64,000 bases of DNA from Achatina immaculata (GCA_009760885.1 CM019697.1:25766710-25830709); one strand, 5' to 3'. Positions 11,901-24,352 are shown, counted from the stretch's first letter. The notes: generated by a model not told the origin, from the sequence alone. Made by a program: numbers and translations.

Positions 11901-12892
11901 CAGGAACATGAGTGCCGGAAAATGTGTGCAGGAAGATGTGTGTAGGAAGATAAGTGAGGGGGGATGTCTCCAGAAAGGTATGTGAAGGAAGATGTGCAGG
12001 AAGATCTGTGCAGGACGATATGTGCAGGAAGATGTATGCAGGAAGATGTGTGGAGGAAGATGTGTGCAGGAAGATGTGTGCAGGAAGATATGTGAAGGAG
12101 ATGTGTGCAGGAAGATGTGTGCAAGAAGATGTGCGCAGGAAGATGTGTGAGGGCAGATTGTGTGCAGGAAGATGTGTGCAGGAAGATATGTGAGGTGAGA
12201 TGTGTGCAGGAAGATATGTGCAGGAAGATGTGTGCAAGAAGATGGGTGAGGGGAGTTGTGTGCTGGAAGATGTGTGCATTAAGATGTGTGCAGGAAGATA
12301 TGTGCAGGAAGATATGTGAGGGGAGATGTGTGCAGGAAGTTGTGCGCAGGAAGATGTGTGCAGGAAAATATGTGAGGTGAGATGTGTGCAGGAAGATATG
12401 TGAGGGGAGATGTGTGCTGGAAGTTGTGTGCAGGACGATGTTTGAGGGGAGATTTGTGCTGGAAGTTGTGTGCAGGAAGATATGTGAAGGGAGATGTGAG
12501 CTGGAAGTTGTGTGCAGGAAGATATGTGAGGGGAGATGTGTGCTGTAAGTTATCTGCAGGAAGATGTGAGCAGGAAGATGTGTGAGGGGAGATGTGTGCA
12601 GGAAGATGTGTCCATGACGATGTGTGAGGGAGATGTGTGCAGGAAGATGTGTGCAGGACGATGTGGGAAGGGAGATGTGTGCAGGAAGATGTGTACAGGA
12701 AGATGTGTGAAGGGAGATGTGTGTAAGAAGGTTTGTGAGGGGAGTTGTGTTCAGGACGATGTGTGAGGGGAGATATGTGCAAGAAGATGTGCGAGGTGAG
12801 ATGTGTGCAGGAAGATATGTGAGGGGAGATATGTGCAGGAAGATGTATGCAGAAAGATATGTGAGGGGAGATATGTGCAGGAAGATGTGTGC

Positions 12893-13941
12893 AGGAAGAT
12901 ATGTGAGGAGAGATGTGTGCAGGAATATGTGTGGAGAAAGATATGTGAGGTTAGATGTGTGCAGGATGATGTGTGCAGGAAGATGTGTGCAGGAAGATGT
13001 GTGAGGGGAGATGTGTTCTTGAAGTTGTGTGCAAAAAGATGTGTGGAGGAAGACATGTGAGGGGAGATGTCTGTTGGAAGTTGTGTGCAGGAAGATGTTT
13101 GCAGGAACATATGTGAGGGGAGATGTGTGCTGGAAGACGTGTGCAAGAAAATGTGTGCCGGAAGATGTGTGCAGGATGATGTGTGCAGGAAAATAAGTGA
13201 GGTGAGATGTGTGCAGGAAGGTATGAGAGGAAAGATGTGTGCAGGAATATATGTGCAGTTAGATGTGTGCAGGAAGATGTGTGCAGGAAGATGTGAAGGA
13301 AAATTTGTGCAGGACGATATGTGCTGGAAGATGTATGCAGGAAGATGTGTGCAGGAAGATGTGTGCAGGAAGATGTGTGCAGGAAGATATGTGAAGGAGA
13401 TGTGTGCAGGAAGATGTGTGCAGGAAGATGTGTGAGGGCAGATTGTGTGCAGGAAGATGTGTGATGGCAGATTGTGTGCAGGAAGATGTGTGCAGGAAGA
13501 TATGTGAGGAGAGATGTGTGCAGGAATATGTGTGGAGAAAGATATGTGAGGTTAGATGTGTGCAGGATGATGTGTGCAGGAAGATGTGTGCAGGAAGATG
13601 TGTGAGGGGAGATGTGTTCTTGAAGTTGTGTGCAAAAAGATGTGTGGAGGAAGACATGTGAGGGGAGATGTCTGTTGGAAGTTGTGTGCAGGAAGATGTT
13701 TGCAGGAACATATGTGAGGGGAGATGTGTGCTGGAAGACGTGTGCAAGAAAATGTGTGCCGGAAGATGTGTGCAGGATGATGTGTGCAGGAAAATAAGTG
13801 AGGTGAGATGTGTGCAGGAAGGTATGAGAGGAAAGATGTGTGCAGGAATATATGTGCAGTTAGATGTGTGCAGGAAGATGTGTGCAGGAAGATGTGAAGG
13901 AAAATTTGTGCAGGACGATATGTGCTGGAAGATGTATGCAG
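12893..13941. repeat. Recent internal duplication in the 14 bp satellite, 601 bp offset
   Basis: The stretch from about 12893 to 13340 recurs at about 13494-13941 with the same rare variants in the same order (for example GTCTGTTGGAAGTTG at 13069 and 13670). A block duplication of about 600 bp explains this better than independent mutation. Confidence 0.85.
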
Positions 13942-15239
13942 GAAGATGTGTGCAGGGGAAATTTGTGCTTGAAGATGTGTGCAGCAAGAAGTGTGCAGGA
14001 AGATGTGTGCAGGAAGATATGTGTAAGGAGATGTGTGCAGGAAGTTGTGCACAGGAAGATGTGTGCAGGAAAATATGTGAGGGGAGATGTGTGATGCAAG
14101 TTGTGTGTACGAAGATAAGATGTGTGCATGAAGATATTTGAGGGGGGATGTATGCTGGAAGATGTGTTCAGGAAGATGTGTGCAGGAAGATATGTGAGGG
14201 GAGATCTGTGCAGGAAGATGTCTTGAGGACTATGTGTGGGGGAGATGTGTGAACGATGATGTGTGAGTGGAGATGTGTGCAGGAAGATATGTGAGGGGAG
14301 ATGTGTGCAGGAAGATGTGTCCAGGAAGATGTGTGTAAGAAGTTGGGTGAGGGGAACTGTGTGCTGGAAGATGTGTGCAGGGTGATGTGTGAGTGGAGAT
14401 GTGTGCAGGAAGATGTGTAAGGGGAAATGTGTGCAGGAAGATGTGCAGTAAGATGTGTGTAGGAAAATGTGTGCAGAAAGATGTGTGCCGGAAGATGTGT
14501 GCAGGAAGATATATGATTGGAGATGTGTGCGAGAAGATGTGTGCTGGAAGATATGTGTGCAGGAAAATGTGCGCAGGAATATGTGTGCATGAAAATGTGC
14601 GGGAATATGTGTACAGGAAAATGTGCGGGAATATGTGTGCAGGAATATGTGTGCAGGAAGATGTGTGCAGGAAGATGTGAGCAGGAAGATGTGTGCAGGA
14701 ATATGTGTGCAGGAATATGTCTGCAGTAAGATGTATGCAGGAATATGTGTGAAGAAAGATGTGTGAAGGAAGATGTTGTCAGGAAGATGTGTGAATGACG
14801 ATGTGTGCAGGAAGATGTGGTCAGGAAGATGCGTGCAAGAAGATGTGTGAAGGAAGATGTATGCAGGAATATGTGTGAATGACGATGTGTGCAGGAAGAT
14901 GTGGTCAGGAAGATGTGTGCAGGAAGATGTGTGAATGAAGATGTGTGCAATAAGATGTGGTCAGGAAGATGTGTGCAGGAAGATGCGTGAATGACGATGT
15001 GTGCAGGAAGATGTGGTCAGGAAGATGTGTGCAGGAAGATGTGTGAATGAAGATGTGTGCAATAAGATGTGGTCAGGAAGATGTGTGCAGGAATATGTAT
15101 GCAGGAATATGTGTGCAGGAAAATGTGTGCAGGAAGATTTGTGCAGGAAGTTGTGTGCGGGGAGATGTACAGGAAGATGTGTGAGTGGAGATGTGTGAAT
15201 GAAGGTGTATGCTGGAAGATGTGTGCAGGAAGATGTGTG

Positions 15240-15465
15240 CCGGAATATGTGTAGGAAGATGTGTGCTGGAATATGTGTAGGAAGATGTGTGCCGGAATAT
15301 GTGTAGGAAGATGTGTGCCGGAATATGTGTATGAAGATGTGTGCTGGAATATGTGTAGGAAGATGTGTGCTGGAATATGTGTAGGAAGATGTGTGCTGGA
15401 ATATGTGTAGGAAGATGTGTGCCGAAATATGTGTAGGAAGATGTGTGCTGGAATATATGCATGAA
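15240..15465. repeat. 26 bp sub-array at the right end of the giant satellite
   Basis: Regular alternation of GGAATATGTGTAGGAAGATG and a GTGCTG or GTGCCG spacer gives a 26 bp period. It is a locally homogenised variant of the 14 bp unit, with two units minus two bases. Confidence 0.8.
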
Positions 15466-15741
15466 GATTTGTACAAGAAGGTGTGTGCAGGAATATGTGT
15501 GAATGAAGATGTATGCAAGGAGATGTGTGCAGGAATATGTGCAGGAAAATGTGTGGGGAGGAATGTGTGCAAGACGATGTGAGGTACATCCTAGACTGTC
15601 AGAAAGACAAGTGCGCAATATCTGAAGGAAACCATCATGGCCATCACGGGTACAGTAACAGTCAAAGATAAGGGCGATGAAAGGTTCTACAGATCAAACA
15701 TGAGATATCAAGAGCAAGTGATCCGCCCATGTTACCCGGTC

Positions 15742-17262
15742 ATGTGATCCATATATATAACTCGGTCATGTGATCCACATATATAACCCGGCCATGTGAT
15801 CCATCTATATAACCTGGTCATGTGATCCACATATATAACCCGGCCATGTGATCCACATATATAACCCGGCCATGTGATCCACCTATATAACTCGGTCATG
15901 TGATCCACATATATAACCCGGCCATGTGATCCACCTATATAACCTGGTCATGTGATCCACCTATATAACCCGGCCATGTGATCCACCTATATAACCTGGC
16001 CATGTGATCCACCTATATAACCCGGCCATGTGATCCACCTATATAACCCGGCCATGTGATCCACCTATATAACCCGGCCATGTGATCCACCTATATAACC
16101 CGGCCATGTGATCCACCTATATAACCCGGCCATGTGATCCACCTATATACCCGGCCATGTGATCCACCTATATAACTCGGTCATGTGATCCACATATATA
16201 ACCCGGCCATGTGATCCACCTATATAACCCGGCCATGTGATCCACCTATATAACCCGGCCATGTGATCCACCTATATAACCTGGCCATGTGATCCACCTA
16301 TATAACCCGGCCATGTGATCCACCTATATAACCCGGCCATGTGATCCACCTATATAACCCGGCCATGTGATCCACCTATATAACCCGGCCATGTGATCCA
16401 CCTATATAACCCGGCCATGTGATCCCCTATATAACCCGGCCATGTGATCCACCTATATAACCCGGCCATGTGATCCACCTATATAACCCAGTCATGTGAT
16501 CCACCTATATAACCCAGTCATGTGATCCACCTATATAACCCAGTCATGTGATCCACCTATTAACCCGGCCATGTGATCCACCTATATAACCCGGCCATGT
16601 GATCCACCTATATAACCCGGCCATGTGATCCACCTATATAACTCGGTCATGTGATCCACATATATAACCCGGCCATGTGATCCACCTATATAACCCGGCC
16701 ATGTGATCCACCTATATAACCCGGCCATGTGATCCACCTATATAACCTGGCCATGTGATCCACCTATATAACCCGGCCATGTGATCCACCTATATAACCC
16801 GGCCATGTGATCCACCTATATAACCCGGCCATGTGATCCACCTATATAACCCGGCCATGTGATCCACCTATATAACCCGGCCATGTGATCCACCTATATA
16901 ACCCGGCCATGTGATCCACCTATATAACCTGGCCATGTGATCCACCTATATAACCCGGCCATGTGATCCACCTATATAACCCGGCCATGTGATCCACCTA
17001 TATAACCCGGCCATGTGATCCACCTATATAACCCGGCCATGTGATCCACCTATATAACCCGGCCATGTGATCCACCTATATAACCCGGCCATGTGATCCA
17101 CCTATATAACCCAGTCATGTGATCCACCTATATAACCCAGTCATGTGATCCACCTATATAACCCAGTCATGTGATCCACCTATATAACCCAGTCATGTGA
17201 TCCACCTATATAACCCAGTCATGTGATCCACCTATATAACCCAGTCATGTGATCCGCCCATG
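15742..17262. repeat. 26 bp satellite with a TATATAA motif, about 58 copies
   Basis: Unit contains CGGCCATGTGATCCACC followed by TATATAAC, period 26. Variants (CTCGGTCATG, CCCAGTCATG) occur in runs, with CCCAGTC types clustered at both 16490-16560 and 17100-17250. A block from about 16100 seems to recur near 16590, again suggesting multi-unit duplication. Confidence 0.95.
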
Positions 17263-17374
17263 TGATCCGAACATGTGACCCAGCCATGTAACCTGGTCAT
17301 ATGTCCGGTCATGTGCAGGACATCTCATGCTTGAAGAAACATGCGGTCAGACTGATAAATGTTTCAAAAGAAAC

Positions 17375-17680
17375 CGTCCACATAATTTAGAGAAACAGAA
17401 AAGCTGAACACTAATTTAGAGAAACAGAAAAGCTGAACACTAATTTAGAGAAATAGAAAAGCTCAACACATAATTTAGAGAAACAGAAAAGCTGAACACA
17501 TAATTTAAAGAAAGAAAAACTGAACACTAATTTAGAGAAACAGAAAGGCTCAACACATAATTTAGAGAAACAGAAAATCTCAACACATAATTTATAGAAT
17601 ATGAAAAGTCGACCACATAATTTAGGGCAGAGGAAACGTTGACTACATAATTTAGAAAAAAGAGAAAAGCTGATAACATA
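17375..17680. repeat. Degenerate minisatellite, period about 28-30
   Basis: Repeated TAATTTAGAGAAACAGAAAA and CTGAACAC blocks with indels, about 10 copies. Minus-strand reading frames (FSVSLNYVL-type) are by-products. Confidence 0.85.
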
Positions 17681-17769
17681 GTTGATACAAAAACAGAAGA
17701 TCTGACAGAAGACACCAGAAGTGTAGGCTTGAAGATGGTGCTGACCCATATATATATATGGACACAGTA

Positions 17770-18190
17770 ACAGATAGTTTCGACGAAACATACTTTCGTC
17801 GTCATAATCATCATTAGTAGGCTGTAGCCACGTATCTCCATATTTCTCCATTTGCCTCAATCCTCCGTAATTTCCGTGATCTAAGTTGCTGACTTTTTCT
17901 TGTGCCATCTAGTTAGACTGCTCATGATTTTTAATTCTGGTCTTTCTCTGCTTCTTCTCCCATTTATCTTTCCTGTTGTTATGATTCACTGTAATATTTT
18001 AGAACTATTCTCCTGATGCTCATTGATAGAGATGCAGTATATGAGATGTTTTTCATTTGTCTGAAAGCTGTTTTGGTTAGGCATACTGTAGTCTTGATTT
18101 CAGAGCTACATTTCCCATCTGATGCTACTCGAGTGCCCAGATTTTAAAACTTGTCCCGAAGTTGTCCCTTGTATTTTTAAATTGCCTTCA
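17770..18190 (-). pseudogene. Decayed RTE/BovB-like 3' coding remnant (copy 1)
   Basis: On the minus strand this matches, with many changes, the C-terminal part of family A: a SDGKCSSEIK-like stretch near 18110, then sequence corresponding to RNILCKTSLPMN in family A, a basic tract near 17960, and a final WRYVATAY near 17830 where A has WRSIIANA. A TGATGATTATGACGACG segment follows and corresponds to the GAT-type 3' tail. It is too broken to be read continuously. It represents an older or different subfamily from the two family A copies at 22-25 kb and 51-53 kb. Confidence 0.6.
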
Positions 18191-18659
18191 CGTGGGCACT
18201 TCTTCCAGTGCATAACCATTATTTCTGTTGGGTTTTTTTTTTTTTGCTCTCGAGAGACTAAAATAAAACTTGACTCTAGTAGACGAAACATGCAGTAATT
18301 ACATGTGAGAGTTGTCAAGTTTCATGCTTATTGTTTGTGGTAGAAAATCCACTTCCGAGAAGGCGAGAAGTGTGGCCTCAACTATGAGAGCTCTGTAAGT
18401 GCTAGTCAGCAGCAGATCACGTGCTTGTGAGAACACCAGGCCAAGATTGGTGAGTTAAACTCGCGTCTGAAGAGGCCGGGAAAAGGGAACTGTGAAACTT
18501 TAGGACCACACGGAGTTATATCTTTTGTTGAAGTAGATTCCACTATGTAGAGTCTACTATGTAGTTTCCACTATGTAGATTCCACTATGTAGTAATCTAG
18601 AAGATTTTTCTTGCCTTACTCAGACCTTGTCCAGAAAACCACATTAACAGATCAGAACT

Positions 18660-18815
18660 AGAAACCACAACGCTGCCAGAATACCAGAAACCACAAAGAT
18701 GCCAGAATACCAGAAACCACAAGGATGCCAGAATACCAGAAACCACAACGCTGCCAGAATATCAGAAACCACAAGGATGCCAGAATACCAGGAACCACAA
18801 AGATGCCAGAATATG
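18660..18815. repeat. 26 bp minisatellite inside the duplicated unit (copy 1)
   Basis: About six units with AGAAACCACAAAGATGCCAG. The same array recurs at 19929-20084 in the second copy of the 1,268 bp unit. Confidence 0.9.
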
Positions 18816-19037
18816 GCGACACTGTCAGAAGTACTCAAACAAACTTACAGACTACACGGGTTTTGTACAAGTTGGACTTAGCTATGAACAATAAACAAAA
18901 CACTAAACATGAGGTAATGATGCAATTTTCAGATATAATGTTCGAACTGTAATGTCAGATACCAAACGATTTTTTCTGTGCTAGCAAAGTGGAGTCTTGA
19001 AGATGGTGCTGACCCATATATATATATGGACACAGTA

Positions 19038-19459
19038 ACAGATAGTTTCGACGAAACATACTTTCGTCGTCATAATCATCATTAGTAGGCTGTAGCCACG
19101 TATCTCCATATTTCTCCATTTGCCTCAATCCTCCGTAATTTCCGTGATCTAAGTTGCTGACTTTTTCTTGTGCCATCTAGTTAGACTGCTCATGATTTTT
19201 AATTCTGGTCTTTCTCTGCTTCTTCTCCCATTTATCTTTCCTGTTGTTATGATTCACTGTAATATTTTAGAACTATTCTCCTGATGCTCATTGATAGAGA
19301 TGCAGTATATGAGATGTTTTTCATTTGTCTGAAAGCTGTTTTGGTTAGGCATACTGTAGTCTTGATTTCAGAGCTACATTTCCCATCTGATGCTACTCGA
19401 GTGCCCAGATTTTAAAACTTGTCCCGAAGTTGTCCCTTGTATTTTTAAATTGCCTTCAC
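19038..19459 (-). pseudogene. Decayed RTE/BovB-like 3' coding remnant (copy 2)
   Basis: Same remnant as at 17770-18190, carried along by the 1,268 bp duplication and not a separate insertion. Confidence 0.6.
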
Positions 19460-20266
19460 GTGGGCACTTCTTCCAGTGCATAACCATTATTTCTGTTGGG
19501 TTTTTTTTTTTTTTGCTCTCGAGAGACTAAAATAAAACTTGACTCTAGTAGACGAAACATGCAGTAATTACATGTGAGAGTTGTCAAGTTTCATGCTTAT
19601 TGTTTGTGGTAGAAAATCCACTTCCGAGAAGGCGAGAAGTGTGGCCTCAACTATGAGAGCTCTGTAAGTGCTAGTCAGCAGCAGATCACGTGCTTGTGAG
19701 AACACCAGGCCAAGATTGGTGAGTTAAACTCGCGTCTGAAGAGGCCGGGAAAAGGGAACTGTGAAACTTTAGGACCACACGGAGTTATATCTTTTGTTGA
19801 AGTAGATTCCACTATGTAGAGTCTACTATGTAGTTTCCACTATGTAGATTCCACTATGTAGTAATCTAGAAGATTTTTCTTGCCTTACTCAGACCTTGTC
19901 CAGAAAACCACATTAACAGATCAGAACTAGAAACCACAACGCTGCCAGAATACCAGAAACCACAAAGATGCCAGAATACCAGAAACCACAAGGATGCCAG
20001 AATACCAGAAACCACAACGCTGCCAGAATATCAGAAACCACAAGGATGCCAGAATACCAGGAACCACAAAGATGCCAGAATATGGCGACACTGTCAGAAG
20101 TACTCAAACAAACTTACAGACTACACGGGTTTTGTACAAGTTGGACTTAGCTATGAACAATAAACAAAACACTAAACATGAGGTAATGATGCAATTTTTC
20201 AGATATAATGTTCGAACTGTAATGTCAGATACCAAACGATTTTTTCTGTGCTAGCAAAGTGGAGTC

Positions 20267-20735
20267 TTGTAAAGATTACGACAGAATGCATTTCTAAACT
20301 TGTCTGCCATGACTGTAAACGTTTTTGTTACAAGAGTCTTATAAGAGTTCAGACATTCACACTACATATGTTCCACACCCACCCATCCCCCCCATCCACC
20401 TTTCCCCCCATCCCACACTCCCAACCTGTCAAGGAAAAAATATCATCCCACTTCATCATTTGTAAGAACATCGACAAAATAATCGTTTGTCTACTTAATA
20501 ACAAGAAATACGGGCCACAATTTGAGAACTAAACTTTCGAGGGTCGAGTCCCTGTTTAGAGAACTTTCATGTCTGATCTACAGATAAAGCAAGTCTCTTT
20601 TTGTAAATAATAATTCTGTTTTTATCTGTTTTCTAAACTTACTTCACTTTTGTGATGTAATTCAACAGAATTTAAAGAGACTTCTTTCCTGACTTGTACC
20701 CACTCGCTTTCAAGTTAATCGCGGGATCTGTGCGG
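20267..20735. other. Unassigned spacer
   Basis: Contains a C-rich stretch at 20380-20425. No gene recognised. Confidence 0.4.
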
Positions 20736-20840
20736 TTTCTATAACATCAGTTATATTTATGGATGCATGTTTCTATAACATCAGTTATATTTATGGATGC
20801 ATGTTTCTATAACATCAGTTATATTTATGGATGCATGTTT
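20736..20840. repeat. 34 bp minisatellite, 3 copies
   Basis: Unit TTTCTATAACATCAGTTATA plus TTTATGGATGCATG, with starts at 20736, 20770 and 20804. Confidence 0.9.
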
Positions 20841-20864
20841 GAAAAGTTTGTCTCAGTGTTTACA

Positions 20865-21095
20865 TGTAGTTCTTGTGTCTCTGTTGTTGTAATGTAAATT
20901 TCATGCGTTGTTATAATGTAAGTTTCATGCGTTGTTGTAATGTAAGTTTCTTGTGTCTCTGTTATTGTATTGTACGTTTCTTGTGTCCTTGTTGTTGTAA
21001 TGTAAGTTTCATACGTTTTTGTAAGCGTAATGTAAGTGTTTTGTGTCGTTGTTAGTGTAATGTAAGTGTCTTGTGTTGTTGTTGTAAGTTCCTAA
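20865..21095. repeat. Degenerate TTGTAATGTAAGT minisatellite
   Basis: About nine imperfect units containing TGTTGTAATGTAAGTTTC with variable spacing. Confidence 0.75.
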
Positions 21096-21099
21096 ACAT

Positions 21100-21884
21100 T
21101 TTTTTCTATATTTCGCCAACTTGTTGATTTCATTTTCTTACTATTAACTTCATGAACTAATTCAAGTTAATGAAATATTATGAGTTAGTTTTTCTCCTGC
21201 AATATTCAGTGTTAAAAGGTTTGTATGGTTAACATTAATTCTAGTCCATATTGTAAGTTTATTTTGTTTCCATGTTGCACTAGATCCTACAGATGTTGGT
21301 TTACAGCCCTTGAAATTCTTCCTCTCTCTCTCTCTCTCTGTGTTTCTTGTGTCGACTTACTAAGGCTGAGTTCATCCCATCAGGCAGCGGGTAGAGATAA
21401 ACATTTTTGCATGTGAGTTTTGTAAGAAGCTTTGGGCAGCTAAGTGAAAGATCATCTACGAAACAGGCATTACAACGCCTAATAACAGGGTCGACAAGCT
21501 TTTATAGTGTTGTGCCAAAGTAATGTTTCAAGGTCACTCAACCTAAGCCCACCATATTTTTATGTACAACACCCGATGAAACACATGACATAACTGTGTT
21601 ATTCCTTGTTGATTATTCAATATTTTAATATAAATAAGAACAAATACAGAAACTATGTTTTACAAAATTTAACTTGTGAACACATAATTGTGAAATTTTA
21701 TTACAAAATTGTCAAATGTATATTTTGTTAACACAAAAAAATTCAGTAACTTGAAGTGGCTTTGTATATAACATAGTGGCTTGTAACCTGGAACTATGAT
21801 TAGATATTATAGTTACAAGGCTACCCCTAGAGTAAACAAAACGTCACACAGGAAATGTACAGAACAAGACAGAAAACTGATTGC
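21100..21884. other. Unassigned AT-rich spacer
   Basis: A short CT run lies at about 21321-21340. No coding feature recognised. Confidence 0.4.
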
Positions 21885-22035
21885 CACGACACTAGAGACA
21901 GAGCACTACGATGGCACGACACTAGAGACAGAGCACTACGATGGCACGACACTAGAGACAGAGCACTACGATAGCACGACACTAGAGACAGAGCACTACG
22001 ATGGCACGACACTAGAGACAGAACACTATGATGAG
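21885..22035. repeat. 30 bp minisatellite, 5 copies
   Basis: Unit GCACGACACTAGAGACAGAG plus CACTACGATG. Being a multiple of three it yields matching 10-residue repeats in short frames on both strands; these are not supported as genes. Confidence 0.9.
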
Positions 22036-22195
22036 ACCCTGATAAGTTAAACAGACGAAACACACTTAGAAAAGGGCAGACACAATGACGCCGAAGAAGA
22101 GATGGACTAACGAAAGACGCTCATAAGTACAAAAGGTTGGCATGACCATTCCGCAAACAAAAGTTTGGTTGGTGACAAGTAGGAGGTGGATCATC

Positions 22196-23420
22196 ATCAC
22201 CATCAGGTGCCGTGTCGAATGGCGTTGGCTATTATGCTTCTCCAGAGTACCCGATCTTTCATGCAGGCCATCAGCTCTGTTCGTGACCTCCTCTCACACC
22301 ATCCCGTCAGACTGTCCAGTATCATTTCTCTTGGTCTTCCTCTTGATCTTCTTCCTTCTATTTTTCCTGTTGTTATAATATTTTCAATGCCCCCTCTTCT
22401 CATTGCATGTCCTATGAAAGTACATTGTCTCTCTATCTTATTTTTTTGACAAAGTTTTTGTCTCTCCAGCTCTTCTCATATATTCTTCATTAGTTATTTT
22501 GTTGTCCAAGGGATTCACAACATTCTTCTAATAAACCACATTTCTGCTGCTTCCAATGATTTTTGTGCAGACTTGCCTATTGTCCATGATTCACTTCTAT
22601 ATAACAAGATAGTTTCAATATAGCATTTTAGGACTCGTTTTCTAACATTCATTGGTAAGGATGTTTTGCATAATATGTTTCTAATTCTCTGAAATGCAGT
22701 CTTTGCTTGGCCTATTCTGTTCCTAATTTCTGTTCTGCATTTCCCATCTGAAGTTATTACTGTTCCAAGGTATTTGAATTTCTGCACCTGTTTTAGAATA
22801 GTTCTGTTTAATTTTATACTGCATGCTGGTGGATTCTGTTTCTTAGATATAACTATAGTCTCTGTCTTTTTGATGTTCAAAGTAAGGCCTTTCTGTTCAC
22901 TTTCTTTGGCAACTTTATCCAAGAGATTTTGCAGGTCTTGTTGGTTCTCAGCTATCAGTACTGTGTCGTCAGCATACCGAAGGTTGTTAATATTGTATCC
23001 TCCAATTTTTATGCCTGGTTCTGTGATGATCGTTCTTAGAATATTCTCGCTGTACAGAGAAAAAAGATCTGCAGATAGTACACATCCTTGTCGCATCCCT
23101 TGTTTTATAGGTTGATATTTTCCAGTTCTATTTTCAATTCGAATTGCTGCTTCTTGCTGCCAGTATAGATGTTTTACAATCCTCAGGTCTTTTCCATCTA
23201 TATTGATGTCTTCAAGCATTTTAATAATTTCATTATGTTTCACCTTGTCGAATGCCTTGGTGTAATCAATGAAGCATAAGTAGAGATCTTTCTGTACTTC
23301 TAAAGCTCTTTCTGTTAGTGTTCGTAAAGCATAAATGGCATTGTGTGTTCCTTTTCCTTCAACAAATCCAAACTGTTCATCTGCTATTTCAGTTTTTATT
23401 TTTTTCCTTGTTATTCTCAT
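22196..23420 (-). pseudogene. Family A reverse transcriptase core and C-terminal tail
   Basis: The frame from 23420 to 22515 (301 codons) holds the polymerase motifs: FIDYTKAFD (50-58; first catalytic Asp in motif A), RQGCVLS (110-116) and YADD (149-152; catalytic pair intact). A basic C-terminal tail follows, ending in RRSRGRPREMILDS and a WRSIIANAIRHGT-like end near 22200, after a stop near 22515. It would copy the element's own RNA at the nicked target. The catalytic residues survive but upstream frameshifts prevent a full protein. Confidence 0.88.
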
Positions 23421-23478
23421 AATGATTCTCAGAAGTAGCTTCGTTATGTGAAATGAGAGGCTGATAGTCCGGTGGTCA

Positions 23479-24352
23479 TCACATTCCTTTGCATCTGGTT
23501 TCTTTGGCTATAAACGTGAATTTAACCAGGTCACTGGGAATATAACCACTGTTATAAATGTCATTCAGTAACTTGGTTATTATTTTTATTCCTATCTCCT
23601 CTAGCGCCTCTATTTCTTCTATTGTTATATTATCAGGCCCAGTCGCTTTTCCTTTCTTCATGTGTTTGATGGCATCTATGATTTCATCTTCAAGTATTGG
23701 TGGTCCCTCACAGTTTTCAGTATCTGGTGTTAATTCTGGTCTTTCTCCTCCATATAGCTCACCGATGTACTCTGTCCACCTGTCCACAATGTCTTCTTTT
23801 CTCATTAACATTTTACCTTCTTTCGATTTCAGGCATCCTGTGGTATATTTTGTCTTCCTGTCTGTGAGTTCATTAATTCGTTTGCACATGTTTTTGCCGT
23901 CTTTATTATGTGAGTCCTCTATTTGTTTGCACTGTTCATTCAACAACACTTCCTTTGCTTCTCTGCATTTGCGTTTTATTTCTTTATTTATATTGCTATA
24001 TTTTTCTTGGTTATTTTTACTCCTCCTCCTCCTCTTGTCCATCAGTCTTAAGATGTCGTCTGCCATCCATTTATTTTTGGGGTCTTCTTTTTTTCGATGG
24101 TATTATCTCCTTAACAGTTTGGTGGATATAATCTCTTAACAATGCCCATTGTTCATCTGTACTATTTATCTTTGCTATTGCATTGTGTCTATTTATTATA
24201 ATAAATCTGTATTGTTTTCGCATTTCTTGGTCATTTTTAAAGTGTTCTGTATTCAGTTTGATGTTTCTCACTTTTCTGCCTGCTTTCTTTAGCTTTATTC
24301 TAACTCTTCCACAGAGTGGATCATGGTCACTATTGCAGTCAGCTCCTGACAT
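23479..24352 (-). pseudogene. Family A endonuclease end and linker region, frameshifted
   Basis: Two overlapping pieces in different frames. 24352-24071 carries the end of the endonuclease (SDHDP) and a lysine-rich stretch. 24066-23479 carries the linker before the reverse transcriptase, with the KAPGPD-like motif KKGKATGPDNITIEEIEAL that RTE polymerases have just before the fingers domain. The frame is lost again near 23480, at the start of the polymerase. The second family A copy lacks about 250 bp within this region. Confidence 0.8.

Larger units (their letters stand above)
5925..15590. repeat. Giant 14 bp satellite array, about 9.7 kb
   Basis: About 690 head-to-tail variants of a 14 bp unit. 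The two main forms are GTGTGCAGGAAGAT and GTGTGAGGGGAGAT, with further CTGGAAG and CTGGAAGT variants. Because 14 is not a multiple of three and the unit lacks stop triplets in most phases on both strands, the array reads as long open frames: Cys/Arg-rich on the plus strand and His/Ser/Thr/Pro-rich on the minus strand (up to about 1,084 codons). All show a 14-residue period, as expected from three 14 bp units, so they follow from the repeat and not from selection. Larger internal duplications are visible. The left boundary is in AT-rich DNA; the right ends near GTGAGGTACATCC. Confidence 0.95.
17729..20266. repeat. 1,268 bp tandem duplication, two copies
   Basis: The unit starting TTGAAGATGGTGCTGACCC at 17729 starts again at 18997, and the two copies are almost identical for the full length; the visible difference is one or two bases in a T run. 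The second copy ends near 20266. Each copy contains an old RTE-like 3' remnant, a 26 bp minisatellite and a TATATATATA tract. The near identity indicates a recent event or gene conversion. Confidence 0.95.

Noticed and set aside
9025..12279. Minus-strand frame of about 1,084 codons, His/Ser/Thr/Pro-rich
   Set aside because: Same satellite read on the other strand. Length reflects lack of stop triplets in the unit, not coding.
15742..17262. Series of promoters based on TATATAA
   Set aside because: No coding region or start signal follows; the motif is part of a 26 bp satellite unit.
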